Both the position numbers and the translations under genes were made by a program. A DNA stretch of 64,000 bases from Sporobolomyces roseus (taxonomy: Eukaryota; Basidiomycota; Microbotryomycetes; Sporidiobolales; Sporidiobolaceae). Below are positions 61,427-64,000 of the stretch, piece by piece; position 1 is the stretch's first letter; the number at the start of each line of letters is the position of its first letter. Below the pieces are notes generated by a model. It searched no databases, had not been told where the DNA came from, and worked only from the letters and a program-made list of their open reading frames with translations. The stretch covers positions 1,860,001 to 1,924,000 of the forward strand of contig JADILM010000003.1 of assembly GCA_016617785.1 (NCBI GenBank), given 5' to 3'.

Positions 61427-62219
61427 TCAAGCTAGAGCAGGTGAAGCAGCACCACCCCTCTCATTCAACCTAGCTCTAATCCCCTCAATCTGTAGTCACA
61501 AAAGCAGAACACAATCAGTTTACCTTTTTCTATGAAACATTGATTGCGGAACTCTTCTCTTGTGTACTTACGTTTTTCTGAACCCTTTCAACCCTATCCC
61601 TACTTCCTTTCCCACCTTTGACTCCCCAACTCTTAGTATCAACCACCACTTCATCCAAAACGACAATATCACTCCCACTCCACCTGCACGGCAAAGTCTT
61701 CGATAACGAATCATACACTTTCTGTACCTCCTCACTCGTCCCTTTAGGTCCTTTCGAAGCTTGTTGTTTTTGAAATTGTTGGACTGCGAGAGAGACTCGT
61801 TGGGAGAGAGCTTGAGGATTTGATGAGGGACCTGAAGGGAGTGGATCAGAGGGGGAGGGGAGGGACGCAGTGGGAGTCGAGGAAAGTACAGAGAGGGAAA
61901 TGATTTGAGAGGTTTTGATCAAATGGTAGGAAGTGGGAGAGGAGAGGGAGGGAGAGGAAGAAGAGCAGAGTACGGCGAAAGAGGTCGAGGGATCATAAGT
62001 GAATAAGGAACCTTTCAGTTGTCGATTCGGGGAGGAAGGAGGGTCGGATTTGAGAGTTAGTTGGAGAGGGAGGTTGAGGAGAGTCGATAAATCGGGAAGG
62101 GAAGGGTTCGAGGTCGAAGTGGAAGTGGGAGTTGGAGCGGGTGATGCGGAAGGTGTGGGACGAGATTGAGGTGTTTGCTTTGATGTGTTGAGTTTAGGAG
62201 TTGAAGATCTACTGGCCAT
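61427..62219 (-). CDS. LSM12 homologue
   Basis: LSM12 proteins have an Lsm-like N-domain and a C-terminal anticodon-binding-like (AD) domain and associate with Pbp1/ataxin-2 and RNA. Here the N-terminus is Ser/Thr/Pro-rich; the Lsm part includes LPLQLTLKSDPPS, LKGSLFTYDPSTSFAVLCSS and YHLIKTSQIISLSVLSS. The AD part has LSQRVSLAVQQFQKQQ, VQKVYDSLSKTLPCRWSGSD and IVVLDEVVV, which identify the family. One intron (about 61570-61502) joins RVERVQKN to IEGIRARLNERGGAASPALA and the stop. About 240 residues. It is divergent from the YEATS gene. Confidence 0.85.
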
Positions 62220-62472
62220 CGTTTGCTTCGAGTTCAGAGAGAGAGAGAGGGTTGTTAATTGTTGATGATGATGAACGAGTCGCGAACGAGGTTGGGAAAG
62301 ACGAAGGGAGCTAAATTGATCGAGTGCGCGCTTGTATGATAACGATTAGAGTAGTCTGATGTGTGTCCTGTATCTAGTCAAATGAATCGTGTGAAGGGAA
62401 GGAAGCGAACCAACGTCCAACTCTCTCTCATCTCTCTCATCATCTCCATTTCACCTCGACTCACACAGATCC
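62220..62472. promoter_or_regulatory. Divergent promoter region, LSM12 / YAF9
   Basis: 253 bp separate the two start codons. It has a GA repeat near the LSM12 side (about 62235-62250) and a CT-rich tract near the YAF9 side (about 62415-62460). No recognisable motif. Confidence 0.5.
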
Positions 62473-63574
62473 ATGTCTGCCCAAACTAGAAGAGTGAGAG
62501 GAGTATCAGTGTACCGACCCATCATCTATGGCAACTCTACTACTCTACTACAAGAATCTGAACGGCAAGGTACAGACCACACTCACAGATGGACAGTAGG
62601 CATTAGGAGTGCCGCTTCATTAGCGAGATTGAACAGTCATCCGAATCATCAAATAGGGGGAGCAGATGATCTATCGTATGTAAATCTCTCACTTTCCTCA
62701 GAGAGAGAGAGAGATTTCGCTCAACTTGATCCTCTCTCTCCAACAGCTATATGATCAAGAAAGTAACCTTCAAATTATACGAAACCTACAAGAACCCATT
62801 ACGAAGTACGCCCACTGTCCTTCCCTTTCCTTCTCTCCTTGTCCCAAACTCGCAAAACTCACTTTTTTCCTCCATTTGTGCCTAGCTATCGAGCAACCTC
62901 CCTTTGAAGTGACCGAAACAGGTTGGGGAGAATTCGACATCATCATCAAAATCTTCTTTGTCCCCGAAGCGTCCGAAAAACCTTTGACATTCAACCACCA
63001 TCTCAAACTTCACCCTTGGCCAATCGATCCCATTCTCTACGCCCAACCTTCCCTCATTCAAAACCCAAACGATCCTCCTCAACCCCCAACCGATCCTCCA
63101 CAACTAGTTCAACCAATCCCAATCATTTCTCCAGTACATTCTTGGCAATACGAAGAAATCATTTTTAATGAACCTACTGAACATTTCTATACTACTTTAC
63201 TCTCGAACCCTCCTACACCTTTACCGGGTAACAACCGGTTCCCGGAAGTATTGACGAATCCGTTAAGTGGTGGAGGGAATATTGGAGAGTTTAGTAAAGA
63301 GATGGAGAGGAGGGAATTTGAGAGATTGGAAGGGGGAAGAGTTAGGACTGGGAAATTGATCGATGAAATGAAGAGGCAATTGATCGAGGCTGAAAAGGAA
63401 ATGAATGGTACGTTTTCTTTTTCACTGTCTTGCAGAGAGGGAGGAGCGGGAACTGATTTTGAGGGGTTTGAGTGAATAGTGTTGAAAGCAGAGGTGGAGG
63501 AGATTGGGAATGCACAACAGAGAGCGGGGAGTATAGGAGCAGCGACTGCGGGAGCGATGAATGTACAAACATGA
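62473..63574 (+). CDS. YAF9: YEATS-domain protein Yaf9
   Basis: Yaf9 is a reader of acylated histone tails shared by the SWR1 and NuA4 chromatin complexes. The YEATS domain spans most of the N-terminal half: [64 protein letters not shown] and [12 protein letters not shown], in the family order. A Pro-rich insertion ([12 protein letters not shown]) precedes [18 protein letters not shown]. The C-terminal coiled coil ([17 protein letters not shown]) is joined by the last intron to [18 protein letters not shown] and ends MNVQT. Four introns lie at about 62570-62580, 62675-62748, 62802-62886 and 63409-63478, the first being the least certain. About 290 residues. Confidence 0.9.
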
Positions 63575-63818
63575 AAACAACAGAATATAGGAATCAGTCA
63601 TGAATCGTGCGAAAGGAGAGAAATCCGCTTGACTCTGTCAGCTTTCGGATTTCTGTCTGTTAGATTAAGGAAACGAACTTCAACAAGGGAGCTTCTTTGC
63701 CATTCTCTTCATTGTTTTTCTTTTCTTGTTGATCGCTCCAATTCTCCCAATACCTTCCGCTTCACATTCCTCCTATGCACTTCCCATCTCCCTCCCGCTC
63801 ACTCTTTTCTCCAATTAT

Positions 63819-64000
63819 GCCGTCTTCGCATCAAGATCCACCCAGTCGACCCTGCACCCCTCCCCTCCCTCTCGACGAAGATCATTCAATCCCTCTCGAT
63901 CTTTCACCTGTCAAGATCTTCAGGGTCTACCATCTCGATCACTCGCATGAATACGCGAAGGAGGAAGAGCTTCTGTTCACGGGAGCCGGGCAAGGTGGAG
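63819..64000 (+). CDS. 5' end of an unidentified gene, cut by the window edge
   Basis: The ATG at 63819 opens 60 codons without a stop to the window end: MPSSHQDPPSRPCTPPLPLD, then EDHSIPLDLSPVKIFRVYHL and DHSHEYAKEEELLFTGAGQG. The start of the protein is Pro/Ser-rich; the rest looks ordered. I do not recognise the family. An overlapping frame ending at 63950 lacks support. The space from 63575 to 63818 holds the YAF9 3' end and this gene's promoter. Confidence 0.4.

Overview
This is a window of nuclear DNA from a fungus, most likely a basidiomycete yeast. Nearly every gene is broken by several short introns, mostly 55-75 bp. The introns have GTGAGT, GTAAGT or GTACGT-like donors, a CTGAC/CTAAT/CTCAC-like branch site and a C/TAG acceptor. 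Protein matches are to fungal families (Snf1, Vid21, Rxt3, Fmp30, Arh1, Gvp36, haspin). I see no bacterial operons, no CRISPR array, no integrated virus and no recognisable transposon or tRNA. A Pucciniomycotina (Microbotryomycetes-like) source is a guess from general character, not a demonstrated placement.

Layout. 0-10.5 kb: eIF3a (-), a mitochondrial RluA-type pseudouridine synthase (+), a mitochondrial NAPE-PLD/Fmp30 hydrolase (-), Gvp36 BAR protein (-), proteasome beta-2 PUP1 (+). 10.7-19.5 kb: nucleoporin Nup120/Nup160 (+) converging on the NuA4 scaffold Vid21/Eaf1 (-). 20-26 kb: a gene-poor region with two C2H2 zinc-finger regulators (-) that share the same finger architecture and intron positions, each behind a long, apparently spliced 5' region. 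26-36 kb: haspin kinase (-), mitochondrial uS10m (+), Rxt3 of the Rpd3L deacetylase complex (+), a multi-pass membrane glycosyltransferase-like protein (+). 36-47 kb: a CNH-like beta-propeller protein (-), a small acidic protein with a possible Gdown1-like motif (+), an omega-like glutathione transferase (-), adrenodoxin reductase Arh1 (+), ESCRT-II Vps25 (-), GPN1 GTPase (+). 47-64 kb: Snf1/AMPK alpha (-), a very large TPR-containing O-GlcNAc-transferase homologue (+), EMC10 (+), ribosomal protein L11 (+), LSM12 (-), YEATS protein Yaf9 (+), and the 5' end of one unidentified gene (+).

Organisation. The genes are dense and largely housekeeping. Eight neighbouring pairs are transcribed divergently from intergenic spaces of about 137-615 bp, so shared promoters are common. 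Several products meet in the same processes: Vid21 and Yaf9 are both NuA4 subunits; Rxt3 belongs to the opposing Rpd3L deacetylase; GPN1 and the possible Gdown1-like protein both point at RNA polymerase II; Fmp30, uS10m, Arh1 and the pseudouridine synthase are mitochondrial. They are scattered, and I read this as ordinary gene order rather than a functional cluster.

Coding spans below run from start to stop codon and include introns; junctions were chosen by reading frame, splice motifs and family conservation. I did not find a defence system or other clearly undescribed system. The most interesting items are the paired zinc-finger genes with complex leaders, the fungal O-GlcNAc-transferase homologue, the His/Ser repeat in Rxt3, and the unplaced small acidic protein.
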